Source: Buddleja alternifolia
Lineage: Eukaryota > Streptophyta > Magnoliopsida > Lamiales > Scrophulariaceae
NCBI GenBank assembly: GCA_019426215.1
Contig: CM033404.1
Location: forward strand, 5,456,001-5,520,000
Reading direction: 5' to 3'
DNA length: 64,000 nucleotides
The position numbers were made by a program, and so were the translations under genes. Positions 41,397 to 53,065 of this stretch are shown one piece after another; positions within the stretch are counted from its first letter, which is position 1, and every line of letters starts with the position of its first letter. The notes beneath the pieces were generated by a model, which saw only the letters and a list, made by a program, of their open reading frames with translations, was not told the DNA's origin and did no database searches.

Positions 41397-43200
41397 TGAC
41401 GCAAAATCCTGCTGAACAAGGTAAGATTTTCAGTATGATATTAACTTTTCGATTCGTAATATTGCTGATTCCGGTATGTGTTTATCTGTGCGATTGATTA
41501 TTTTCTGATTATTTATTTGCTGCTGTTACTGTTTATAATATTCATATTTTTCCGGTTATAAACAATTATTTACTGTTTTGAATCATTTGTAAGGAACTAT
41601 GGTACTTTATTAAGTGATATTATGTGCTAACTTTGGAGTTTTGAGTACTCATCAAGAAAAAAAAAAAAAAAAAGAAAGAGTTTTGAGTAGTTGAGAAGAA
41701 ATTGGGGTGTTAAATATGTATTCAATGCCATGGAGTATATAATAAGAAAGTGAATAAATAAATAAAACAAAGAAACACATTTCATATCTAAAAGTAAATG
41801 AACAAAATGAAAAGATTGGGGGCATTCCGAGAATCGAACTCGGGACCTCTCGCACCCAAAGCGAGAATCATACCACTAGACCAAATGCCCAGTTGTTGAT
41901 TATGCTTTTTCCTATATGATGACCTTAGCTTATGTCAGTTAATTATTTGCAGTCAAGTTTGGGTATTTAATATATTCCCATGTGAAGCTTTAGCTAGCAA
42001 GATATTGATATCTAAAAAAAATAAAATGTTGGAGAGTTTTGAAGTGTTGCAACTTTTATTAAATCTATATGCAAATTGCAATGGTCGATATTATAAGTAT
42101 ATAGCTTCCTTTATCCTCTCTCTAATTTTTACTCGGTCATCATTTGCTTTATGTTGGATCCCATGAGATTGGCTCGTGCTATTATGATTGGATTTGTGAC
42201 TATGGTAAGATGTTGTCTTTCATTTTTTTGGTTAGCACGTTACATTACGATTAGGACTTTTACGTTTTAAATTGGAAAATAAACTAGGTTTTGTAATTAT
42301 ATAGTGCTTGTGCCATTTTGTTTATTTGGTTGAATGTTGTATTACACTTTTACTACTCCCTTTGATTTTAATTTTGTAAATGTGTGTTGAAATCATTCTG
42401 CAAAAAAATGGGAAAAGAAAAAAGGGTAGATGGGGCATTCCGAGAATCGAACTCGGGACCTCTCGCACCCGAAGCGAGAATCATACCACTAGACCAAATG
42501 CCCTCTTGGTGTTGGGGTTCTGCTTGTAGTTCTTATCTTTCTTATTTTTGTTTTGTTTTGCATGTCCTCTTTTTATTGTGCAATTAAAACTTTAATGTTT
42601 GGCGCTTCATCTCGTAACTCTTTGTTTTACAGACAAAAATGATGAAAATTGTGTTTTAGAGCTATGAGAATATTTGAGTAATGTGTGTTCGGATTTTAGA
42701 TTTCTAGTGTAATGAATATTGTATTTTTAGAAAAGAATATGAAATAATTATGACTTGATATATATAAAAATTCACGTTCTACAACCAAAGGCACAATAGA
42801 AAATGAGTCTTTTGAAATAATTTTTGTCAACGTTTGGTGTCCTAATTTGTCATTTTGTTTTCCTTTTCGGTTTGTTTGGGAGATGTCAAAAAAAAGGGGC
42901 ATTCCGAGAATCGAACTCGGGACCTCTCGCACCCAAAGCGAGAATCATACCACTAGACCAAATGCCCTGTACTGATCAGCTTTGTAGCGCTACATACTTG
43001 ACTGTACCATAAAATTAAACTAAAACTTGAAGCGCAGTTATTGTAGTGTACGCATATTAATTACAATTTTAAGAGAATTATGAATGACGGGTTTTCAGGA
43101 AGTTGTATTTCGGCCCAAGATGTCTCGGTGGAGTAGATTGAAGATCGATGATTTGAAGGTTGATCCCACACTGAATGTCTGTGTTTCTCTAATTATGTAG
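41397..43200 (+). CDS. Possible small gene with a large intron, unrecognised
   Basis: A CT-rich leader is followed by ATGACGCAAAATCCTGCTGAACAAG and a good donor (gtaagatt) at 41422. A plausible last exon begins near 43106 after an AG: with the acceptor TTTTCAGGAAG it reads [16 protein letters not shown] and ends at TAG 43198-43200, about 43 residues in all. With the nearer TTTCAG acceptor the frame stops after about 20 codons. I do not recognise the product. Three minus-strand tRNA genes would lie in its intron. The terminal exon overlaps a 93-bp tandem duplication. Confidence 0.35.
41819..41890 (-). tRNA. tRNA-Pro (UGG)
   Basis: 72 nt on the minus strand. GGGCATT pairs with AATGCCC in the acceptor stem; D arm GGTCTAGTGGTATGA; anticodon loop TTTGGGT gives UGG; T loop GTTCGATTC. 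A T-rich stretch follows the 3' end. No CCA is encoded. Confidence 0.97.
42432..42503 (-). tRNA. tRNA-Pro (CGG)
   Basis: Same 72-nt structure as the neighbouring genes, differing in the anticodon loop (TTCGGGT), which gives CGG. It is followed on the minus strand by a T6 terminator. Confidence 0.97.
42896..42967 (-). tRNA. tRNA-Pro (UGG)
   Basis: Sequence reads identical to 41819-41890, with anticodon loop TTTGGGT. A T8 terminator follows. Confidence 0.97.
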
Positions 43201-43350
43201 TAATAGTTAATACGATTGTTGATCGTTTGTAATAGAAATTTTTAATTGATGATTGTACCCACACTGAATGTCTGTGTTTTTCTAATTATGTAGTTATAGT
43301 TAAAATGATTGTTGATAGATTGTAATAAAAAATTGTTAATTGATGATTGT
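43165..43350 (+). repeat. 93-bp tandem duplication
   Basis: The unit CCCACACTGAATGTCTGTG through TTAATTGATGATTG occurs twice (from 43165 and from 43258) with few differences. Confidence 0.85.
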
Positions 43351-43890
43351 TAAATTGACATTTCATGTAATTGCTTTACTTAACCAAAAACATCTTAGAT
43401 TTCGTTTTGCTTTTCTAATAGTAAATAATTTCATATGTCATCATATCAGAGATATGAGTTATTATTTATTAATTATTAATAATCAATCATTGTTGACGAC
43501 CAACTATTCAATTATAAGACCTATACAGATATACTCGGTGGCAATAGAAGATCCAGACTGCTTTGATTTACTATTGATATAAGTTGGTTTTCATAAAGAG
43601 AGAGAAGAATGCCTGAATAAAACCAATATCAGATTGCGAAGCAAAAGGAAAACAAAACTGAAGTTACAACAAGTCTATGATGCACAAACAATTTGTACAG
43701 TCATGTTTTTGCAAATACAAACACAATGTACAAAGAAACCTTTCCAGAGAGAGAAACTTTAAAAAGGTGTAAGATGCAAATTCCTAGCTCCTATGTTCAT
43801 ATTTTTACTTTTTCACATGGCGAGAATTTCCTATTATTATAATGAACATAACGTTGATAATTACACAGTATGATTTGTCCGACAACCTCT
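43351..43890. other. 3' flank of the coiled-coil gene
   Basis: AT-rich. It probably includes the 3' UTR of the minus-strand gene ending at 43891. No gene seen. Confidence 0.4.
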
Positions 43891-46800
43891 TCAGTCGACA
43901 TCTCCTTGGTTATGAGAAATTTGGTCCTTGAGTAAGTGACCAGCAAATAACAAGAGCTCCACCATTTCAAATCCAGCTGCAGAAACAAAATCCACTTTCT
44001 CATCTTTACCAGGTTCAGGGTTTATCTCGTTGCGTGATTGATCTGTTTCAGCTGACCAACTGATGGGAAGAGAGCTGCTAAGTGCCATCTTCACAAGTTT
44101 TGCTTCAGCAATGATTCGATCTAGAGCTTCAAAGCAGCTTGTATTTCCACTTTCTGCTTTAGCTGAATCTTTGACCTGCAAAATCAAATGTAGCACGATA
44201 AGATGTAGAGCAATGGAGATGACTTCGTTTTAGGATTTTAGTCGTCAAAGAAGAGAGCCAAATAAGGATTTCCTGATATGGAGACTTTTTTTCTCAAAAG
44301 TATTTTTGACTCTCTGTTAATGATGTGTCATTATTAATTAGTGAATAATTACTACGAGTCCCGTGACATTTTGCAAATTACCAAGACAGTCCATGTCTGG
44401 TCCTGACAACTCAAAAACCATGTCAAAAAACAGGGGGTGAAATCGTTATATGGTTTTACTGACAGAGGAGGTTATGATAATTTCCTAGAACTCAGGTGTG
44501 TTTCGTAATTAGGGTCTCATGCACATGGGGTGTCAATATAATCTACCCTTGATCGGGGTTTCACGGAGGGGATGTCTATGTAACTTACACTTATTAATTC
44601 CTCCTTTGGGGAGATAGCAAACTTTTTTTAACTCTCAATTAATGCTCCTAACCGAGTAAAAAAGAATACATAAGATAACAGGCAGAGTAATCACCTTCAA
44701 AAGTGTAATCCGAAGTCTACGAACTGAAGAAAGTAGATGCTCCATACTTTCCAGGCTCTCCTTGAGGGTTGCATTTTCAATTTTCATCCTGCATGCAGGA
44801 TTGAATAAGAACAAAGCGCAAAATGCAAAACTATGTATTGAAATAGTACAACAAAAAAATTTAAGGGTCCCCTATTCAATTTTTCCACAAACCTTGCAAA
44901 ATCCATATGATAATTAGACTTATCATAATTTACATGTGAATCAGCATCATTTCCATCAGAACCTCCCACCCAGCGTGTTAAGTAAGTTCTCTTAAGCAGA
45001 TTTTTCAATTTTCCATCTTTTTCCTGTATGATTTTTCTTTCTCCAGTCTCACCCATATGCTTTCCTTGTACCTTGTCCTCAACGGTCTTTCTGCATAAGT
45101 TTACGTATTATGGTAAAAAAAAGAAAACAATGGAAAGTTCGAATACAACACTGTTTCTTGTCACTTTTTTAATAGCAAAGTATAGAAGGAAAAAAAAAAA
45201 AAAAAAAGCTTAAAAGACCCCATAGTGCCAACTGGTAAAATAAATTTATATCATGATGAAATTATCACCTCCAGACAAAATTTGACAGTTCAATATGGCA
45301 GAAATGGGGATGCACTCTGAAGCATAATGCATATGTAGAAAATGTAAATGATATTCATTAAAAGATGAAGAGGGGAACATACTCCTGCAGCATGTATCTT
45401 TCCTGCTTCAGCTGTGCCAACTCCATAAGAGCTTTAACTTTTTCATTAGTAACCTAAACCAACAAAAGATGATCATATAGTATCAAATCATGGTAGAACC
45501 ATTTACATAGACATGGCACGGACAGAAAAAGAAAAATATTTTTGTCCACTAGAGAATCTATCTATTCATATATGATACATACCCCCCCACCCCACCCCAC
45601 TCCCGCCCCAAATGTTTAAAAACTTCATTTATTTGAGACACTTGGCAATCCCATCTTATAAGGTCGTCTTATGAAAGGTGCATACTTTTACTCGCCTGAA
45701 ACAAAGATAACATCGAACTTTGCATAATGTAAGATCTTCTTCAACAGAAAATATCCAAAAGGGCTTTTGAAACAGCATTCAAAAACTTTCTTCTTGCAGG
45801 CCATATAGATGCTAAATTGGAGAATATAAATATTTAGCAGAGGCTTTTCAACTAGTTGTTGTTTGATATGCAATCTGTATTACCTGCAGTAAGTTCCTCT
45901 GAAGTTCCTCAATTTTCTTCTGTAAAGCTGCATTTACATTACTCTCTAGCATGTGTCTTTCTTCTTGTTGTGATAAAAGTAATAATGTCGCCACCTGAAT
46001 ACCAACAAAATTCTCTAAACAAAAATATGATGCAATAAGGATAGAAGCAAACAAGTTTTCTAGGCAACCTTTTCCTGCAATGCCTGAGCAAGGGCTTCAG
46101 AGGTATCACTATTTTCAAGAGTAGTACTTGGAGTTGGCTCATTACTCTGAAGAAAAAATAAAGCTTTTTTTTTCAAATAAATATGAAATGCAGAAACAAT
46201 GAAGTGACGTTATCTTGATAAAATGTAAATGAAAATTTACTATCAAGCTAGCAAGAACATGCCTTAATGATTGAAGCTGGATGAGAATCAGCACTAACAT
46301 GTACATCTCTGCATTCACTCTCAAGTAATTCGTTTTTTTGTATAAGAGAAGATTTCAAATTGTGTTCTTCACTAAGTTCAAGCTGCCTGATTTTCTCAAC
46401 GACCGCATCGTTAATTGATTTTAGCTCTGAATAACCCACATCAAGCAAGTTTACTATATTATTTCTGTATTGAGAATGCTGATGAAATAAAGCTGATATC
46501 TGCTTCTTGATCTTCTCATCCGAACGAATCTGTATATTACATAGTTTGAAAAATTAGTACCAGACAAATGCAACTGAAAATAATGTTTCGGTTATTCAGG
46601 ATACAAATTCTTACTTTATTTTTCTCCAAGTCAGAAACTTTCTTCTTCAAATGAGATTCAATTTCCAGTCCCTAATCACCAAAATAACATTGGCACAGTA
46701 GTAGTCAACAAAACTGGATTAGTAGATATCAAACCACAAACTACATTTAAATTAAAAAAAGAAAAGAAGACGAACAAAAAGAAGTTAGGCGCTCACCATT

Positions 46801-49800
46801 TGAAGTTTGTTTCGCAGATTAGCAACACCTTTCCTCAGAGTTTCAATTTCTGCTTCCAGAGAACTCTGTCTGAACAAAAGTTAATCAAGTTGATGAAAGT
46901 AAACTGAGATAAGTTCTTTAAGTTTTAAATGCATTACGACATGAACATTACTGAAATTGCAATAAAATCTCAGTTCTGAATTTCACATGCATATAATTAA
47001 CGCTAAAGTTGCTTTCACATGTCTAACTTAGGGAAGTCAGAAGTAAATGTGCTAGTCTTAGTTCGCAATGCTTGAAAAAAGCTCAACAAGGCCTTCTGCT
47101 TGATTCCTTTGTTAATATCATTTTTGTTAGTAAATTACAAACCAAATGCCTCAATATATCTCAACATATTCAAAAAGCAAGTAAAGAAAGAATACATCAC
47201 TAGTATCACAAGTGGAAGAACTTATATGGGAACTGGTACTTCCAGTTAATAAAAGGTATCCATCAGATAAAATTAGCGTGACTACACTTCAAACACCATG
47301 TGATATCAGAACAGCTAATACTAAATTAATGAACCATTAATACACTAGTTCAAAACTCCAAATAAGAGATGGCTAATTTATCATTTTTCAGCACTTACAA
47401 TGTAATTCGACGTGGAAGCTTCCTCCTGATCGTTTTGGAACCTCCAAGTTTCCGCTGAATCCTTCAAGAGACACTCACATTTCTCTTCCCAGCTTGCATC
47501 GGTAAAACTCTCCAGGGAACATTCTCTGATGTGGTAAAATTTATCAATAACCTATCATAAATAAAAAAATGTCTTTAAAATAGTTAACACGTAAATTATA
47601 TAATCAAGAAATGATTGTCATTTTTATTTCGGAAGCACTTAGCAAGTGGCAGAACCATAATATTGGGAAGTGCATCCTACAACATAAGGTCTGAAGTGTG
47701 ATTTTAAGTAAAGGGTTTACTAAATGTGCCTTTCTTTTTAGAGTGGGTATCATATAGCATTATATAGCGTGTAAAATCTAGATGATTACCTCTTTGAAAA
47801 CCTCATTTTGTCTTTCATGCTTTTCCAAATCAATCCGGAGAGTCGTGGTTAGTCCCTTTTCTTCAAGAAGTTCGGAGGTCAGTCCTTCAATCCTGTAGGA
47901 GTAAAAGGGCACTTTAATCTACATGCACTAGCTCAATATTTTATTTCACAATACAATAGAGAGAAGCCAGTATAGCACATCAATGAACAAACAGAAATTA
48001 TATGCAAGAGAAGTTCCGTGTTGACATGTGTTCCTTCACTATCTATCTGGTAAAAAAGAATTGGTTTACTAGTGGATGGGGCCTGGAAATGAGAAAAACG
48101 AGACCAAAAAGAATATCAAAGATCTTCTATTGGGGTAGGCGGGAGAAATTGATACTGCGAAGGGTATGAAACACTACTCCTCCACCCTGACACGGAATTT
48201 CAATATATTTCATAATATACAATTTAAGTTGCTTTATCTTTTCATACATTACAAAAGGTGCACAAATATATCTTAAAAAACAAAAATTTGGCTCCTGAAA
48301 TTTATCTTCCATATTGATAAAGATCAACATTCTAAGTTCTAACAAAGAGTGTCTATCATATATATTAGCTCAAGAGAAACTAAACACTAAACGAGAATCT
48401 TGAAATCACACTCCATAATTTACTAGCATTGCAGCAAATTTCATAAAAAGTATCATGCCTACACTCTAGAACACGTTTGGAATGACTGGAAAAGTTGCAA
48501 AAGTATTCAGAAAATTACCTTCTTTTAGATTCGCTCAGCTCCTGTGGCCTCAGCTCCTCTTTCTCCTTAGCCTTTTCAGCCTGTTACAACCATACATGAA
48601 AAGCAATTAGGTATTGTAATCAGATTCATTCATGTCAGAAATTGAAAGAAAGAACCACCAAGTTTATAGAGTAATTGGGCATAATGGATAGAGGGGGGAG
48701 GGAATGACTATGAGAAGAAAAAGTCAACCTCCATTATTGCATTATCTCGCTCAGCAAAAGCAGCAGCGACACAACCTTGGAAAAATTTAAGCTGTTTCTC
48801 AGCTTCAACATTCTGGAAAAGTGGAAAGCAAGCATAGAATGCAGTCAACTACTCTGACATACAAAAATCTGGCATATATTCCTAGCTTTTTAAATTTAAA
48901 GCGTAGATGATGAGGAGTGTTGTCAACTTTACAAGTACGACAAAAAGGACAAATGTTTCCACTAAGCATCATGATATAGGACAGGTGGAAATCAAGGTAT
49001 AATATGAAGAGCTACATCTATTCACGACACGAGAGAGAGAGAGAGAGACCTTTGCAACTTCTGCACTATGTAGATCTGCTAGTTGGCTCTGAAGAAAAAG
49101 AGCAAACATGTAACATCTGATTTAATTTTAAATTGAATAAGCGAGAATCATGCAGGTGATACTAATGAAATCTGGATGATCTTACTTTAATACGATAAGC
49201 CTCAGACAGCTCATCTTGAAGATTTTGATTTTCTCTTGTGCAAGCAGTCAAATTCTTTTTCAAGTTCTCAATCTCCTGCTCCAACGCAGCCGTCCTAATT
49301 TGAGACAAAATCAATAATTCTATCATTTTGTCGTAAAAAAAAAAAAAGAAACATGCATACTCCATCCTCCCCTTCAAGGGATCAAAACATAGATGAGAAA
49401 TTAATCATAAGATGTCGAATTCAATAGTAAACAATTTTTAAACCTCTGGAAATGCATTCGAGTTGCCACTCCAATATAGGCAGGTCCAGCTTGTTGCATA
49501 CACAACTGTTCAACATCTTTGTGCAGTTCATCACGTTCTGCACAAAAAATTAAAAAACAAAGCAAATGAGCAACCACGACATAAACTACTGAAAACTAGA
49601 TGCCGACTACGGATATCAAGAGAACTAAGACCCTCATGATAACCCTAGTTATCGGCTCCGTATAGACCCAAAGCCAGGATCATTCAAATCCTAAAATGTT
49701 TATGTGCAACCAAATCTTCATTTATTAACATAATTAGTATAACACACACATCCGCTTATGTTATATTTCCCTAGAGTTGCTTCTCTAGTAGACACTGCCA

Positions 49801-50220
49801 TGCTAGTTTACGCACTTACAAGAAATAATAATATATTCAAGAGGTTTCTTCTGCTTTTCCAGATTTAAAGGAAGTACAGAAATCCAACAAGGCTCCAATA
49901 TTTCACTAATCGATCACCGGTCCACTGTTCGACTCACCAGATTACTCATAGCCGATTAATTTTAGAGATTAAAAACCTCGCGTCGTCTGCTATCTCAAGA
50001 GAACTATTCAAGCTTCTACTGTCGATCAATTTATTCAATTTCATCTTTATCTCCAAAATAACTTGTTATTTCCACTTCCAAACCAAAAAAATAATAATAA
50101 ATCGCAGCATAAAAGATAAATCTAAAAACTAAGTAATTGAAAGCCATATGAACACATACCGCGCTCCAACTGTTGAACACGAGCAACTAAAGATTCATTA
50201 TCGGTCGAATTTTGATCCAT
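43891..50220 (-). CDS. Long coiled-coil protein (myosin heavy chain-like), function unknown
   Basis: Seventeen exons: 50220-50160, 49537-49444, 49294-49186, 49088-49050, 48812-48729, 48580-48519, 47892-47790, 47551-47399, 46865-46797, 46671-46615, 46529-46263, 46146-46069, 45994-45884, 45453-45383, 45090-44893, 44788-44695, 44175-43891. They encode 644 residues. It starts MDQNSTDNESLVARVQQLER and is heptad-rich almost throughout (ALEQEIENLKKNL, LEAEIETLRKG). The last 95 residues are less coiled and end KDQISHNQGDVD. There is no motor domain, membrane segment or signal. One donor is GC (ATTAAG|gcatgt at 46262), a GC-AG intron. A 5' UTR intron (about 50471-50225) is likely. Structural or scaffold role is an inference only. 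Confidence 0.85.
44340..44590. mobile_element. AATTACC-type MITE in an intron of the coiled-coil gene
   Basis: 251 bp flanked by an exact 9-bp duplication TTATTAATT (44331-44339, 44591-44599). Ends AGTGAATAATTAC and GTAACTTACAC are roughly inverted. It gives the best-defined boundaries for this family. Confidence 0.85.
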
Positions 50221-50520
50221 GGCTGGAAAACAAAAATGACAGTGAATCATGTTCAAATTTCGACATAACTTTAAATAGTAAATCAGAACAAATATTTTTA
50301 TCGAATACTTCGAATTTTCCTACAGTTCGAAAATGAATTTCGTTCAGAAAATTAAACTCCATTTATCATCCAGCCAAATATTATGTGCAATACATACAAA
50401 AAACAGTAAAAAAACTGCACACAAACATCAGGTGCGTATAAATTAAGCAATAATTTGTGTGTAAAATAATACCTGAAAATCAAAATTGGATTTAGGAACT
50501 TTAGAACATAGCGCCTTTTC

Positions 50521-50816
50521 GATTCTTGCTCGCCTCAGCTTCCCCAAGGAGGGTATAATGATTGTGTTGTGTTTTTCAATTAATTAGAGATATATCTATG
50601 TATATGTATGTATGTATGTATATTTTGTAGAATTCTTTTCTTCATTGCTTAGTTCATCTTTTACCCCTGCCAAAATTAGAATTGCCAGGTCACCCTACTC
50701 GCCAGTCAGTCACGACCACTCTGTGTGCACTTTTTTTTCTATTTTATTTTATGTTCTTTTGGTAATTTTAGTGCACTTGAATTTTGCTGTGTATATTTTA
50801 GAGATCTTAAACTAAA
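50521..50816. other. Promoter region of the coiled-coil gene
   Basis: Upstream of the minus-strand gene. It contains (TATG)n-like microsatellite sequence at about 50598-50625. No ORF supported. Confidence 0.45.
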
Positions 50817-51189
50817 GGGGTAATTGCGTAAAACCCCCGATTATTATTTTGAAAATGCTAAAATCTCTGTGTTAATAAAATAAACTAATCATCCATGTGT
50901 TTTTAAAAAGTATGTAATAAAGTCAAATTTCATCAAAAAAAATGAGTATGTTTTTCATATTTTTCACCTTTATTGACATATTCATTTGTCATTTATATAT
51001 TTTTCATACAATATAAAAGGTAGATAGTATTAATTCACTCAAAAAACACATATTTTCTTCTATCTTTTTAATAAAATTTGGTTTTTTGCAGACTTTTTAA
51101 GAATACAAAAGAATGATAGCCTATTTCGTTAACACAGAGGATTTTTAGCATTTTCAAAATAACACAGAGAGATTTTATGCGATCAACCC
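50817..51189. mobile_element. Mutator-like MITE, family GGGTTAGTTGCATAAAAC (copy 2)
   Basis: 373 bp, flanked by an exact 9-bp duplication TAAACTAAA (50808-50816, 51190-51198). Arms match the copy at 28368-28742, including TTTTTCACCTTTATTGA and AAAAGGTAGATAGT. Confidence 0.92.
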
Positions 51190-51198
51190 TAAACTAAA

Positions 51199-52397
51199 TA
51201 TCCAGTTGCTTATTCAAATGCTCCCGAGAATTTTAATAAGATGGAACACTTAGTTAAATACGGGTTGGGAAAAAAATCACCATTTTATAAGTATGAGTCT
51301 ATTATAAATTTTGTTGAAAGTTGTGGTGAAAAATTCGGCTAAAAAAGAGGAGAAAGAAAAACAAATGGATTCCGAGGTATATGAATATATTAAGATTTAA
51401 GAATCTAAATGAATTTATCCTAGAGTAGAAATACGACTTAATTTTATATAAATTTATAAGTTATTTTACTTGTATTTGCTTTTAATTTATTAAAATAATA
51501 TTTTATATGAGTCACTATTTGAAAATAATTAATATATCATTATGTTCTTAACGTTATAGTTTTAAATCAATAATACTCATTCAGTACTTATAAAAATTAA
51601 TTGTTTTTAACTTTTAAATAAAAATAATATTTTTTTCAAAACTAAAATATTATTCATGCGAGATACATAAGTTATGTGTACTGAACAAAGTAGTTCAAAA
51701 GTACGAATTCGTTAAGTTCAAAATGCATATGAAAAACATAAATGTTTTCTAATTATAATGTATACATGTATTGTACATTTATAATATAAATTTTAACTAT
51801 CATGCAATATTTCATGTTAATGAAATGCTTGTAACGTGCATCATACACAAATAGTTATAATTATATTCATATCTAACGGGGTATGAGATGCCTAACGATG
51901 ACCGTATGAGGGGCGGAAAACCCGAAAAAAGGTAAATATCAAGGTACCATTAATTAAACTACCAACAAAATGACGGTTCAAAGCAATCACACGTATGTAT
52001 TGTGACAACTCAATGAGGCTCGTAAAATCAACTTATTACCCAATAAGAAAACATGGGTCCTCGACAACAATTTGATGGGCAATTAGCCAAACATTTGTTG
52101 TCGTTCACTGTAGTTCCAGTGACAGTAATTCCTGCAGATGTCTCTCCAATTTCTTTCAACTTATTACAGAAACTCTCAGAAATTAAGCAACAATTTCTAC
52201 GTGAACTAACTTAACTTACATTAACTTTTTTTAACAAAATCGACAAGTCTGCAATTCTTGCCACGCTCTAAGCGGACCCCTCTCCCGTATATTACACGTT
52301 AAACATCATTTACTATATTTACATTCATCGAGCAAATCCGTACAAGACATACAAATCAACTGGGCTTCAATCAGAGTGGCTGGTCATTGTTCAGACA
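51199..52397. other. Intergenic between the coiled-coil and TRB genes
   Basis: AT-rich. 52080-52397 probably is 3' UTR of the TRB gene. No other gene seen. Confidence 0.4.
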
Positions 52398-53006
52398 TCA
52401 TGCATGAATCATCTGTACATTCTGTGAAGAACAAAATCAATCAAGCAAGAAAGTGTAAGTACATTATATGCCTTGAACAAAATCAATACCAATTACCACG
52501 TGAATGAGTACACGGTTTCTCGCTGTGACATCAAATGGTGAAATAACGTGTGGGATTGTAAGAATTCTAGTTATTGCAACAAACTGACCTCAGCTTACAG
52601 AATATATACACATTAATGACGCAAGTTGCATAATTGAATCACCAAATCAAAGTGGTGAATAGTTGCATTGGTTTTAGTGTCGCCATGAGGTAGTGACTGG
52701 TACCATCAATTGAGAGGTACATGGACATAGGTATACATACTTTTCCATCTAGGTTGATCATATATATAGACACCCCTTGCTTGAGACACAAATTACGAAA
52801 AACACCCCGAAGTTTGAAAAATTACCATAACCTCCCTTGTGAGTGAAAACATATTACAGTTTCACCATTGTCAATAAAAAACATATGACAATTTCACACA
52901 CCCCTCGTTTTTCAAGTTCTAACAAGGGTGTCCTGGTCTTTTGCAAAACCTCAAGGGGTTCGCGGTAATTACCCAAGAAGTGAGGGAGTGTGCATGTAAT
53001 TACCCC

Positions 53007-53065
<59 letters not shown>

